Shown: positions 29,175 to 38,192, counted from the stretch's first letter. The stretch: DNA of 64,000 nt from Mesobacillus sp. S13 (GCF_020422885.1 NZ_CP084622.1:3491001-3555000); one strand, 5' to 3'. Program-made: numbers and translations. The notes: generated from the sequence alone by a model not told the origin.

Positions 29175-30746
29175 TTACGGTGTCCATTTATATAAAATAA
29201 TCTCATGATAGATTGGGTCGAAAATTTCATCTGATGTAAAGGTCTCTACCTTCTCGAGATTTCCGCCAAGGTCATAACCCTGGGAAGAGAAACCATCGAT
29301 TACACTGTTAGTAAGATAAACTGTCTTACCTTTATATAACCCTTGGTCATGAAGGAAATTCCTGTAGGTAAAAATTCTTTTATGTGGGTAAGACATTCCC
29401 AAATATTGAAGGATTCTTGTTTCTTCCCATGTATACAGGATGAAATCCTCCGGTTGCTCCTCCATATAATGAGCAAGCTGATAGACTGCGGGCTCGTTTT
29501 TGGCCTGTTTTTGTATAAAACTCGAAGAAATAATTGCCTGGGCAATGATGACCAATACTATAAGAAGCCTTGCGAACGTCCCTGTCCTTTTTTTAAAAAA
29601 GACAATAAGGCCAAGAAACACCAGCAATAGAACCAGCGGCAGTATATGCCTTGGCTTATCGATATTCTGGGCAAAAAGAGCCCAAACACTGTAAGCGAGA
29701 AGCAGTAATTTCCCGAGCCGAAGAGTGTTTTTCTCCTCAACGAGGTGTTTCTTCTGAAAGGTATTCGTCTTGTTAAAGGCGTTTTCCTTCTGAAAAGTAG
29801 CTTCCTTCTTAACAGTATCTTCTTTTTGGTCGCTGATTTTCTTATAATCTTTTCTATTAGCTTCTGGCAATAATAGAACTATGCCGATAACTATATATAA
29901 TACCATCAAAACAGTTGTTCGTAAAAACATTCCCCACCACAAAATGTTGGTAAACAGGAAAGCGTTCAGCCTTGCCAGGAAAGAGAGTTCATTCGTTGCC
30001 GATGTACCGCCCCATTCCTGGAAATGCCCGCCGGTAAATCCAAAAGCAAGCTCGAGAAAGCTGGTTAGTCCTCCTTCAGAAATAACCAGACCGCCAACCC
30101 AGATCAACTGGAACAATCCAGCGATGATTACATATTTAATCACCCTGCCAAAGGCAATCTCACGTTTTGCATATTTTTCATACAATAAATAAAGGATGCC
30201 GATTCCCATTGGAATATAGCTCAGCCTGATACCCAATAGGACACTGAACAAAATCAGGGGAAGCAGCATCCATTTCCCTGCCGGTCTGGCTACAGCGACT
30301 GTGACACTCCAGAAGTACCACCAAAATGCAGCAAGTGCAGCTCCCTCCGACATTGGCTGGTTCACGATGATCAGCGGATAACTGGCAGTATAAATGACAG
30401 CTGCAAGAAGGATGGCATTCGTCCTGCTTAAGCTTCTTGTCCCGATGAAATAAACAGGCAGAATGGAGCTTGTATACACTAATACATTGAAAAGAACCAG
30501 AGCCTGATTTGGCTCGTTCACGAAATACTTAAGGAGCATACCGCCCAATATAAAGTAAGGATATCCCGGGAAATGCGGCTGCATTGCGCGAAGGTCAAAC
30601 CTTTCCAAGGCCAGAGTGAAGTCAACTTGATCCCACGATGCGACGAATGGATTAAGTGAATTCAACTGGAGTATGAAAATGTAAACGACCGCCAATGAAC
30701 TCAGTCCAAGAATGATCACTTTTTTCATTTTTTCAAAATTCATCAT
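29175..30746 (-). CDS. Membrane glycosyltransferase of the GT-C type (GT39/ArnT-like)
   Basis: Polytopic membrane protein of 523 residues with about ten hydrophobic helices and a soluble C-terminus. The layout fits GT-C enzymes that use polyprenyl-phosphate sugars, with an acidic first loop after helix 1 (SWDQVDFTLALERFDLRAMQ). The segment PHFPGYPYFILGG follows. A charged KENAFNKTNTFQKK linker of repeats lies near residues 310-340. Acceptor and donor are unknown. It sits between uvrC and the terminator of efeU. No strong ribosome site was seen. Likely works with the 32.6-36.7 kb operon, by inference. Confidence 0.65.
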   Translation of the reverse strand: MMNFEKMKKVIILGLSSLAVVYIFILQLNSLNPFVASWDQVDFTLALERFDLRAMQPHFPGYPYFILGGMLLKYFVNEPNQALVLFNVLVYTSSILPVYFIGTRSLSRTNAILLAAVIYTASYPLIIVNQPMSEGAALAAFWWYFWSVTVAVARPAGKWMLLPLILFSVLLGIRLSYIPMGIGILYLLYEKYAKREIAFGRVIKYVIIAGLFQLIWVGGLVISEGGLTSFLELAFGFTGGHFQEWGGTSATNELSFLARLNAFLFTNILWWGMFLRTTVLMVLYIVIGIVLLLPEANRKDYKKISDQKEDTVKKEATFQKENAFNKTNTFQKKHLVEEKNTLRLGKLLLLAYSVWALFAQNIDKPRHILPLVLLLVFLGLIVFFKKRTGTFARLLIVLVIIAQAIISSSFIQKQAKNEPAVYQLAHYMEEQPEDFILYTWEETRILQYLGMSYPHKRIFTYRNFLHDQGLYKGKTVYLTNSVIDGFSSQGYDLGGNLEKVETFTSDEIFDPIYHEIILYKWTP

Positions 30747-30781
30747 TTTACACCAACTAACTTCCGCCTTTTTTACGTATG

Positions 30782-30815
30782 AAAAAAGTACAAGGATATT
30801 CCCTGTACTTTTTTG
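30782..30815. terminator. Terminator of the iron permease unit
   Basis: Stem AAGTACA/TGTACTT with T-runs on both strands, just downstream of efeU and upstream of the GT-C gene. Confidence 0.8.
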
Positions 30816-30846
30816 GAGAGAGGATTGTAAAACCTCGAATAATAGT

Positions 30847-31776
30847 TTATTTAACTTGTGGATTCAATACTACTTGCTTATTCTCAGCAGACTTCTTTTC
30901 AGCAGCCTTTTCTTTCCTAGGGCTTCGTGATGAAGTCAGCAGGAAAATCGCAGCAAAATATCCGATATATGCAATGACTTCTTCAATCGAAGGCATTGAT
31001 GAGTATCCAAACAAAGCCTTCAGGAAGATGCCCACATCGCCTGAGATAAGCGGTGCGACACCAGTGTCACGCAGGTAATGCGCATAGTCGATTGGATGTT
31101 CAGGCATTAACCATGTAATATCGTAAACATGGTACATAACGCTGCCAATCATGTTGACATCCTGCATCATTGAAATCGCTTGAACAAGCAATCCAGCAGA
31201 AATCAGGATGATGAATGCGCCCGTGATCTGGAAGAAAGTCTTAAGCTTAACCTTCATCGTTCCTTTGAAGAACATGTATGAAACTGCGATCGCAATCAGT
31301 GTACCCGTGATTGCTCCCCATCCCTGCATGGCAGCACCGATGTTACCTCCAGTGATTGCCGCAAAGAAGAATACAGTCTCGATCCCTTCACGCAAGACGA
31401 CAAGGAATGAATGGATGACCATGCCGACAATATTTCCAGTCGAAATGAACTTGTTCATTTTGCCTTCCATATTGCCTTTAAGATCTTTACTGTGGCTTGC
31501 CATCCAGAATACCATCTGGGTCAAGAGGACGGTCGACACAATCATGATTCCTATTTTCAGGTAAATCTCACTGCCCATTGCCGCGAATCCAGTGAATACT
31601 ACCTGGAACAGGATCGCTACCCCGATGCTTGCCAGGATTGCAAGTGCTGCTCCTAGCCAGACATACTTCGTATACTTTGGATTACCTGTCCTCTTTAAAT
31701 ATGTTGTGATGATTCCAATAATTAATAGCGCTTCCAATACTTCACGAAATGTAATCAGTAAAGCTTGAACTTCCAT
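30847..31776 (-). CDS. efeU: FTR1/EfeU-family high-affinity iron permease
   Basis: Seven-helix membrane permease for iron, homologous to yeast Ftr1p and EfeU. 309 residues. Two REXXE motifs are clear, REVLEALL at residues 11-18 and REGIETVFF at 129-137. ATG at 31776 with GAGGGGAG upstream. It follows the 250-residue secreted helical protein after 35 bp, behind a Fur box. No EfeO or EfeB gene is in the window, so the partner proteins differ from the usual EfeUOB set. Confidence 0.92.
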   Translation of the reverse strand: MEVQALLITFREVLEALLIIGIITTYLKRTGNPKYTKYVWLGAALAILASIGVAILFQVVFTGFAAMGSEIYLKIGIMIVSTVLLTQMVFWMASHSKDLKGNMEGKMNKFISTGNIVGMVIHSFLVVLREGIETVFFFAAITGGNIGAAMQGWGAITGTLIAIAVSYMFFKGTMKVKLKTFFQITGAFIILISAGLLVQAISMMQDVNMIGSVMYHVYDITWLMPEHPIDYAHYLRDTGVAPLISGDVGIFLKALFGYSSMPSIEEVIAYIGYFAAIFLLTSSRSPRKEKAAEKKSAENKQVVLNPQVK

Positions 31777-31811
31777 CGCTGATTCTCCCCTCTCCAAGGT
31801 GTCCTCTAGAT

Positions 31812-32564
31812 TTAATGTCTTCTTCTCTTTATGCCAATAACGACAATCGCACCAATGACTGCAACAATCAGGATCAATGGAATCCAGTTACGGATATTCG
31901 ATCGATCTGTCCAGTCCTTTTTCCCAGTGCCCTCTTGTTCTTCTGTATCTGTAAAATGGCCTACTTCCAAGCTGGGAAGATCGAATTCATCTTGCAATGT
32001 ATTCAGGATTTCCTCTTTCTTCTCTTTAAAAACTTCTATATCAGAAGGTTTCTTCCCAACCCCAAAGAGTCCTGGATTTCCTAGTGCTTCTAATGCAGCA
32101 TCAAAGTCGGCTTTTATTGTTTTGTCAACTTCAGGATTGTTCGCCTCAACCTTTGGCGATAGTGCTTGATATGTAGCATATCCCTTTGCCAGAAGCTTCT
32201 TAGAAGTGTCATACTCTTCAAAGCTCTTTTCAATGCTTTCAAGTCTTCTCGCAACATTTAATACAAGGAGTTTTTCCATATTCTCAATCGTTGCTTCTTT
32301 ATCTTCTTCATTTAAACTTTCCATGATCACTTCACCCGGCTCGGTTCCCATGTGCATATCGATTTCTTCTTTCACCGTTTCAAACAGGGATTTAGCCGCA
32401 GAGAAGTTTGGAGGGTTTTCATCCAGCTTCAACTGCATTTCCTTATAGACCTCCGCGACTTTCTCTTCATTGGGATCACCATATGAATAAGCGCTGGCAG
32501 TCTGAGGAATGCCGTTAATGAGAATTAATATCAATGAAAAACAAAAAAATATACCTTTTTTCAT
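31812..32564 (-). CDS. Secreted, C-terminally membrane-anchored helical protein, iron-permease partner
   Basis: 250 residues. A signal peptide (residues 1-25, ending SASAYS-like) is followed by a helical acidic extracellular region. A single C-terminal membrane segment (about 225-244) ends with IKRRRH. I do not recognise a named family. Position before efeU, 35 bp apart and behind a Fur box, points to iron delivery or sensing for the permease. Its helical pattern loosely resembles the Fur-controlled lipoprotein at 36.8 kb. AGGAGGG precedes the ATG. Confidence 0.75.
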   Translation of the reverse strand: MKKGIFFCFSLILILINGIPQTASAYSYGDPNEEKVAEVYKEMQLKLDENPPNFSAAKSLFETVKEEIDMHMGTEPGEVIMESLNEEDKEATIENMEKLLVLNVARRLESIEKSFEEYDTSKKLLAKGYATYQALSPKVEANNPEVDKTIKADFDAALEALGNPGLFGVGKKPSDIEVFKEKKEEILNTLQDEFDLPSLEVGHFTDTEEQEGTGKKDWTDRSNIRNWIPLILIVAVIGAIVVIGIKRRRH

Positions 32565-32588
32565 TTACTGTTTCCCTCCTACAATGAT

Positions 32589-32618
32589 AATGATAATGAT
32601 TATCATTTCTAATGTCAA
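32589..32618 (-). promoter_or_regulatory. Fur-controlled promoter of the efeU unit
   Basis: TTGACA (32613-32618) and TATCAT (32590-32595) with 17-bp spacing. A perfect 7-1-7 Fur box TGATAATGATTATCA (32591-32605) covers the spacer and -10. The -35 overlaps the stop codon of the upstream GT2 gene. Confidence 0.9.
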
Positions 32619-33388
32619 TCATATTTGATAATCGTCACTTTATTGTCACTATTTTCACTGCTTCTAAGTGGTGATTTTTTTTCTCCAGCAACCTTCGAAA
32701 CCGGCCTGGTCATTTCCCGATACACAGCGGGCACGACATTCGTCATATATTTTTTGAATGAGATAAACGATGTCCCAGTTGTCCTTACTCGGTATTGTAT
32801 CGGTACTTCCAGAACCCTGAATCCTTTTCTGACAAGGTTCAGCGTCAACACTTGAGCATAATTGTAATCATGGATGATTTCAGCATGTTCAAGGACTTTT
32901 CGAGAAAAAGCCCTCATCCCGGATTGGCCATCATACAGCCACTTCCTCAACAATAATGTTTGCAGGAAGGTGAAAAAATAGTTCCCCATCCTGCGATGAA
33001 ATTTCATCCCTTTTATCGTTCCCATAAACCGGGACCCCATCGTATAATCTGCTTCCCCATTAATAATGGGTTTGACTATGTCAGTAATCTGCCATGCTGG
33101 GTACTCTCCATCCGCATCGATCATCACCCCGACGTCAGCACCCATTAGGAAGCATTCTTCTATTCCTTTTCGGACCGCGGCACCAAGGCCGCGGTTTTTT
33201 TCAAAGCTTATTATATGGTCGGCTCCTGCTTTTTTCGCTTCAGCAACAGTACTGTCCGTCGAACCATCATCAATGACCAAAACCTCCACTTTGTCTGCAC
33301 CTTCGAAACGGCGCGGGATGTTTTCAATCACTTCCCCAATGGATTCTTCTTCGTTGAAAGCCGGCAAAAATACGATAACTTTACTCAA
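32615..33388 (-). CDS. Family 2 glycosyltransferase, dolichyl-phosphate-mannose-synthase-like
   Basis: Cytoplasmic-face enzyme of 257 residues that probably transfers a sugar to a polyprenyl phosphate. GT2 motifs: FLPAFNEEESIGEVI at the N-terminus, VIDDGSTD, the metal-binding DADGEYP, and QSGMRAFSRKVLE. No membrane helix is evident. It starts with TTG right after the phosphodiesterase stop codon. Last gene of a four-gene operon; no terminator is visible before the Fur promoter that follows. Confidence 0.88.
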   Translation of the reverse strand: MSKVIVFLPAFNEEESIGEVIENIPRRFEGADKVEVLVIDDGSTDSTVAEAKKAGADHIISFEKNRGLGAAVRKGIEECFLMGADVGVMIDADGEYPAWQITDIVKPIINGEADYTMGSRFMGTIKGMKFHRRMGNYFFTFLQTLLLRKWLYDGQSGMRAFSRKVLEHAEIIHDYNYAQVLTLNLVRKGFRVLEVPIQYRVRTTGTSFISFKKYMTNVVPAVYREMTRPVSKVAGEKKSPLRSSENSDNKVTIIKYD

Positions 33389-34855
33389 TTACTTCTCATC
33401 CTTCTCTGCTTTTATTGCATCCATTAAAACTTTCCCTCTGCTGTTGGCCGGATATGGCGCACCCATCAAGTACGAAATCGTTGGTGCCAGTGAAACGAGG
33501 CTGTGTTTTTCCTGCACCTTATTTCCTTTGGCAATATGGGGACCATGCATGAAAAATGGAACGAACCTTTCACCTTCATCGAGGTGTCCATGACCACCGA
33601 TGCCATCAGCCTGTCCGTGGTCCGCACAGACTACAAGTGTCGTGTTCTCCATCTTCCCTTCGCTTTCCAGCCATTGAACGAACTCTTGGACCAGCGCATC
33701 TGCTTCCTCGATTTTTTCAATATAATCATCATAAAGAACGCCGCGGCTGTGGCCAACCTGGTCCGTTCCAATCATTTGGACGATAAATAAGTCCGGGTCC
33801 TGTTCATCCATGATCTTTCTTGCCCTGGCAAGCATGTTTGTGTCTGCTTTATCCTTATGCATGACAGCGGTCACTGTCTCGACATCACTGCCCATCGCAT
33901 CAACGAGGTGAGCAATGCCAAGGAGCCTCCCTCTTTTGCCCACCTTGCGAAGCGAGTCAAATATTGTTTCTGTATTAACTCCCAGTTTGTAGACCATATT
34001 CGATTTAATGCCATGTTCAAACGGATAGGTTCCAGTGAACATCGAACTAAAGCAAACAACAGTCCTTGCAGGATAGACTGTTTCCATATTCAAATACTCA
34101 GTGCCATTTTCTTTTAACTGATCGAGAAACGGTGTATTTGCTTCATAAAAGCGTTCCTTGCGCATCCCATCAATCACGATGACGATAACCTTATCGGACA
34201 GGCCATTCTCCGGTACTTCAGGTCCAGCGTCCTTCGTATAGCCCTCATAAGCCTTTGGCTTCCAGTCGAATAAATATCGGTGCAGGATAAAGGCAAAAAG
34301 AAGAACAAAGCCGTAAAATATGGCGATATCAAAGAACGGTAAATTTGCACCGGCGGTAAGGGTTCTGAACGACAGTTCCCAAAGAGAGAGCAGCAGGAAT
34401 ACTTTCGGGAGCTGTTCCTGGGCATTCCCGCTGGTTGAGTCACTATTCTTCAAAACTAGCTTCCAAAATCTCGTGAAGTTAAGCCAGGACGTACCGATCC
34501 TTAAGTGATAGTAAAGCGTTCCCCAGAAAAATACAGTGAAGAAAAAGTAAAGTCCAGCTGCAAATAACAGCAAATTAATATTGAGTTCAGGCCAGACAAC
34601 CACAAAAACGATGAATGGTATCCACAAATAGTTTCTCAAAAAAAGTGGAAAATCATAAATAAAATAGATAATGAACAATGGAAGTACAGTAAGGAAGGCT
34701 AGTAAAAACTCCACCAAACTGTCCGGACTCCCAAACTCCCCAAGATGAAATAATACCATTGTGCCAACTGTGAAAATTGGCGTAAAAGGCTTCCCCTCAT
34801 TAAGCAAATTCCAGCTTCGGGCCGCGAATTTTTCAAACTTTGAAGCACTTTTCAT
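33389..34855 (-). CDS. Membrane-bound alkaline-phosphatase-superfamily phosphodiesterase
   Basis: 488 residues. About five hydrophobic helices in the first 200 residues precede an extracellular nucleotide-pyrophosphatase/phosphodiesterase-type domain. Metal and nucleophile motifs are visible: VIDGMRKERF, TVYPARTVVCFSS (Thr or Ser nucleophile), GTDQVGHSRG and CADHGQADGIGGHGH. The likely role is cleavage or transfer of a phosphorylated head group on an envelope lipid or glycan; the substrate is unknown. Its ATG overlaps the stop of the upstream flippase-like gene by 4 nt (ATGA). Confidence 0.82.
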   Translation of the reverse strand: MKSASKFEKFAARSWNLLNEGKPFTPIFTVGTMVLFHLGEFGSPDSLVEFLLAFLTVLPLFIIYFIYDFPLFLRNYLWIPFIVFVVVWPELNINLLLFAAGLYFFFTVFFWGTLYYHLRIGTSWLNFTRFWKLVLKNSDSTSGNAQEQLPKVFLLLSLWELSFRTLTAGANLPFFDIAIFYGFVLLFAFILHRYLFDWKPKAYEGYTKDAGPEVPENGLSDKVIVIVIDGMRKERFYEANTPFLDQLKENGTEYLNMETVYPARTVVCFSSMFTGTYPFEHGIKSNMVYKLGVNTETIFDSLRKVGKRGRLLGIAHLVDAMGSDVETVTAVMHKDKADTNMLARARKIMDEQDPDLFIVQMIGTDQVGHSRGVLYDDYIEKIEEADALVQEFVQWLESEGKMENTTLVVCADHGQADGIGGHGHLDEGERFVPFFMHGPHIAKGNKVQEKHSLVSLAPTISYLMGAPYPANSRGKVLMDAIKAEKDEK

Positions 34856-35772
34856 GATTCGTTGCCCCTTTCTCTAGTCCATTTTTTCAATAAATGCGCC
34901 GGTACAGGATAAGCTGCCAATGCAATCCCTCCGACAATGAAAGAAAATAAATATTTCAACCCATGCGTGATGACCGCTGCTGAGTAGGCATTCTCTGCAG
35001 CAATTCCATTTGCTCCTAAGGCAAAAACCATAATGGCCTCATAGCTGGCGATTCCTCCGGGGGTGATTTGGAAAATCTGCCCGGCAACGGTGATGCTGTT
35101 AACCCAAATTGCCTGTACAAAGCTGATGATGCTGCCCCCATTCAGTACGACACCATAAATCACTGCAGCTTCCAGGACCCAGCTTATTAGCGTCAATCCA
35201 ATGATCCAGATTCCACGCCAGCCTGTGAAGGCATTTTTCATGATGCTTAATTGACTCTTAAAGAAAGCTTGGAATTTATAGTAAAGAAGTGCTGTGACAA
35301 CAACTCCAATTGCTCCGGTCCATACCAACAGCTTTGCATTCACAGGCAGCTTAAGAAAAGCCAAACCCGCTGAAGCCATCCCGAATAAAATGACCGTATC
35401 CATAACTCGCAGAACAATCACAGAATTTAAAGCTGCTTGTCCAGTAATGTCAGGCTCCCTTGCTTTCATGACACCGATCCGCGCAAAATCTCCCGCTTTG
35501 ACAGGGAGGAGGTGATTCAGCAGTAAGCTGTAAAACAATCCGTACATACAGGTTGAAAGCCTTACTCTACTATTCAAATAAAGCTTCCATGCCACTCCTC
35601 TTGCCAAAAAAGCGAAGGAATAACTGGTGAAAATGAATAACAGGATCCCAGGATTGGTTATGATGGCTTTTATTTCTCCCATGATCATGCCCACATCAAG
35701 AAGGTAAAACGTCATTATTAGAAATGCGATGATCAGCAGGATGGAGATCCATTTCTTAAAGGAAGTCTTCAT
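34852..35772 (-). CDS. UPF0104/lysylphosphatidylglycerol-synthase-TM-domain membrane protein, flippase-like
   Basis: 306 residues with about eight membrane helices and no soluble catalytic domain, so it is the stand-alone transmembrane form related to the MprF flippase part. GGIASYEA (here TPGGIASYEAIMVFAL) is the family signature. Function inferred as lipid-linked substrate translocation. The ATG at 35772 overlaps the end of the epimerase by 17 nt. Coupled to the phosphodiesterase by ATGA. Confidence 0.8.
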   Translation of the reverse strand: MKTSFKKWISILLIIAFLIMTFYLLDVGMIMGEIKAIITNPGILLFIFTSYSFAFLARGVAWKLYLNSRVRLSTCMYGLFYSLLLNHLLPVKAGDFARIGVMKAREPDITGQAALNSVIVLRVMDTVILFGMASAGLAFLKLPVNAKLLVWTGAIGVVVTALLYYKFQAFFKSQLSIMKNAFTGWRGIWIIGLTLISWVLEAAVIYGVVLNGGSIISFVQAIWVNSITVAGQIFQITPGGIASYEAIMVFALGANGIAAENAYSAAVITHGLKYLFSFIVGGIALAAYPVPAHLLKKWTRERGNES

Positions 35773-36706
35773 ACTGCTCTGCCCATGCCACAGTTTCTGC
35801 AATTCCTTGGCTTAAGTCCACCTCTGGTTCATACCCAAGCAATTCACGCGCCAGGGAAATATCAGCCCAGGTCCTATCTACATCTCCGGCGCGATTTTTT
35901 TCACGACGGATCTTCATATCAGGATAGTAGATCCGGAGCTCGTCCAATAGCTGGTCCATTGAAATTGGCCTGCCTGACCCGATATTGATGATGGCGCTTT
36001 GCTCTAAATTTTTCAGAGCAAGGCCCATGCCTTTCGCAATGTCACCTACATATGTATAATCGCGGGAACCACCCTGGCCAAAAATCGTGATCTCTTCGCT
36101 GCTTTTCAATTTCTTAATAAAATTGGCGATTGCCATATCTGGCCTTCCCCATGGACCGTATACGGTAAAAAACCTAAGGATTTTAACATCCATCCCATAT
36201 AGATGGCCGTACACATGACAAAAGGATTCAGCGGCGTATTTAGAAGCTGCGTAAGGTGAGATCGGTTTGCCAACGGCCATCTCTTCCTTAAACGGTACAT
36301 TCTTCATCATTCCATATACAGATGAGGAAGAAGCAAAAATGACCTGCTTCACTCCTGCCATTCCGGCACCTTCAAGTACGTTAACTGTAGCTTTCACATC
36401 ATAATCTATGTATTCCAGTGGACGAAGAATTGAATAGGCGACTCCCGGCAGTGCCGCCAAATGCACAATCGCTTCTGGGGAAAATTTTTTGATGATGTTG
36501 ATCATTTCATCTCGATCAAGAAGATCACATTGATAAAACTGAAATTCGCCAGCTTTTTTAATGATCTCTAGATGCTGCTTTTTTCTATCAACAGAATAGT
36601 AGGGATGCAAGTTATCGATGATGGCGACCTCATGCTGCTCCCTGAGCATTTTAACAGCAAAATGGCTTCCGATGAACCCTGCTCCTCCAGTAATTAATAT
36701 CTTCAA
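35756..36706 (-). CDS. NAD-dependent sugar-nucleotide epimerase (UDP-glucuronate 4-epimerase type)
   Basis: Extended short-chain dehydrogenase of 316 residues acting on a UDP-sugar. GGAGFIGSHFAVKML binds NAD. The catalytic YxxxK is SPYAASKYAAES, and FFTVYGPWGRPDMA is typical of the glucuronate epimerase group. The start is a TTG at 36706 with AGAGGTG 5 nt upstream, giving KILITGGAGFIG; an earlier ATG lacks a site. First gene of the operon epimerase - flippase-like - phosphodiesterase - GT2. Confidence 0.87.
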   Translation of the reverse strand: MKILITGGAGFIGSHFAVKMLREQHEVAIIDNLHPYYSVDRKKQHLEIIKKAGEFQFYQCDLLDRDEMINIIKKFSPEAIVHLAALPGVAYSILRPLEYIDYDVKATVNVLEGAGMAGVKQVIFASSSSVYGMMKNVPFKEEMAVGKPISPYAASKYAAESFCHVYGHLYGMDVKILRFFTVYGPWGRPDMAIANFIKKLKSSEEITIFGQGGSRDYTYVGDIAKGMGLALKNLEQSAIINIGSGRPISMDQLLDELRIYYPDMKIRREKNRAGDVDRTWADISLARELLGYEPEVDLSQGIAETVAWAEQYEDFL

Positions 36707-36758
36707 GATGACACCTCTTTCTTCCTCAAGCCATTTTATCATAGTATTTCATGAAGAA

Positions 36759-36790
36759 AGAAAAAATAGAGCCGCATTGCTGCGGCTCCC
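36759..36790 (-). terminator. Terminator of the Fur-controlled lipoprotein gene
   Basis: Stem GAGCCGCA/TGCGGCTC followed by TATTTTTTC on the minus strand; it separates the lipoprotein from the epimerase operon. Confidence 0.9.
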
Positions 36791-36795
36791 ATTTT

Positions 36796-38013
36796 TTAAA
36801 GCAAACCATCTACTGCTGAAATTACTGCGTCGCCCTTAGCTTTAGCATCTTCCGGCTTATTTTCCGCGATCGCGTTGTACCATGCTTCAGCATCCGCAAA
36901 AACTGCCTGAGCTTTTTCTTCACCTAATTTTTCATTCATCTGGCCTTGAAGCATCTTCAGGAACATGTTGCCTTCCATTGCGCTTACTTTAGCTTCTACC
37001 TGATTGTTCTCTGTTAACAGGTTCGGAGCTTTTTCATAGTAGCCTTTGATTTTACCAGCTACTGCTTTGGCGAACAAAGCATTTGTTTCTTCTGCTTTAA
37101 TCGAAGCAGGATCAGTAGTATTAAGTGTGAAGAGTTTGTCTAACTGAGCCGCTGCAGCTTCGTCTCCACCGCCAAGTGAACCTTTGATTGCTTGATAAAA
37201 GCCCCATGCCTCAGCCTGCATGATGGAAAGTTCCTGCTTATCTTTTCCTTCTTTAGCTCCTGCTTCAATTTTCTCAGCATAAGATTTTGCTGCAAGGTAG
37301 TAGCTTCTGTAAATGGACTTATCAGTTACTTGTAGATATACCTGGAAATCTTCAGAATTACCAGCATTAAGCGCTTCTTCCTGAGCGGATAATCCTGAGT
37401 TAATGTTCTCGACTAGGCTTGCATCTCCGCTAAGCTCGTAATACTTATCACGTTTTTCAGCTGTTGGAATGAATACTTTTTCAGCCAGATGCTTAATTTG
37501 TGCGAATGCAAGATTTGCGTCTTCCTTCTGATCCTCAGTCAGTGCAGCTACAGCTTCTTTTTGAAGTGCCTTTTGGTTCTGGTAGAAATAAGATTGAATC
37601 GTTTTATCAGTCAATTGGACAGCGATAATTGGTTCCATTTCTCCGCTTTTTCCAGCAGTAAGTGCAGCTTGGATTGCCTGGTCAAATTCAGGATTAAGTT
37701 CTGCTACATCCTTTTGAAGACCTGCCTCATATTGTTGTTGTACGGTATCCCAGTTGACTTCCTTGTCTTCCTTCGCTTTAACAAGCTCTGCCATCATGTC
37801 AGCATATGCTGCAGCCTGCTTTGCAGCATCCGTATCCTCTATTTTCACTTCTTTTGTTTCTTCTGTGTTCTTATCTTCTGTTTCTTTATCAGTTTCTGCT
37901 TGCTTGTTTTCCTCTGGCTTTTCAGCTGTCTCGTCTCCTCCGCAAGCGGCCAATACTGTGCTTGCCATTAAGAAACTTGCGAAGATTGCTTTCAGGTGCT
38001 TTTTCTTGTTCAT
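36796..38013 (-). CDS. Fur-controlled extracytoplasmic lipoprotein, helical repeats, unknown function
   Basis: 405 residues. A lipobox LAAC places the anchor at Cys24, followed by an acidic, low-complexity linker to about residue 60. The rest is helical with at least two related segments: VQLTDKTIQSYFYQNQ near residue 135 and LQVTDKSIYRSYYLAA near 235. I do not recognise the family, and no HXXE motif of EfeO is evident. AGGGGG precedes the ATG. The promoter has two Fur boxes, so a role in iron acquisition is the best inference. It is a single-gene unit. Confidence 0.8.
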   Translation of the reverse strand: MNKKKHLKAIFASFLMASTVLAACGGDETAEKPEENKQAETDKETEDKNTEETKEVKIEDTDAAKQAAAYADMMAELVKAKEDKEVNWDTVQQQYEAGLQKDVAELNPEFDQAIQAALTAGKSGEMEPIIAVQLTDKTIQSYFYQNQKALQKEAVAALTEDQKEDANLAFAQIKHLAEKVFIPTAEKRDKYYELSGDASLVENINSGLSAQEEALNAGNSEDFQVYLQVTDKSIYRSYYLAAKSYAEKIEAGAKEGKDKQELSIMQAEAWGFYQAIKGSLGGGDEAAAAQLDKLFTLNTTDPASIKAEETNALFAKAVAGKIKGYYEKAPNLLTENNQVEAKVSAMEGNMFLKMLQGQMNEKLGEEKAQAVFADAEAWYNAIAENKPEDAKAKGDAVISAVDGLL

Positions 38014-38053
38014 GTTTGAAATCCCCCTATGTAATGTGATTCATCTTTATAAA

Positions 38054-38110
38054 TGATAATGATTTTCATTGACAATTGCTATTATAGTCGAGAATGATTA
38101 TCACTGTCAA
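38054..38110 (-). promoter_or_regulatory. Promoter with two Fur boxes upstream of the lipoprotein
   Basis: TTGACA (38105-38110) and TATAAT (38081-38086) with an 18-bp spacer. A Fur box lies in the spacer (38089-38103, two mismatches to the 7-1-7 palindrome), and a better one, TGATAATGATTTTCA, lies at 38054-38068. Confidence 0.88.
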
Positions 38111-38192
38111 CGAAGTTTATGAGAAAACTTTGACAAAGTATTGAACATTCGCATTTATTATGTCCAAAATGAGTGATCTCTTGAATGTAAAA

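Noticed and set aside
36706..36742. ATG start for the epimerase 12 codons upstream of the chosen TTG
   Set aside because: No ribosome binding site precedes it, and the extra residues come before the conserved KILITGGAGFIG start.
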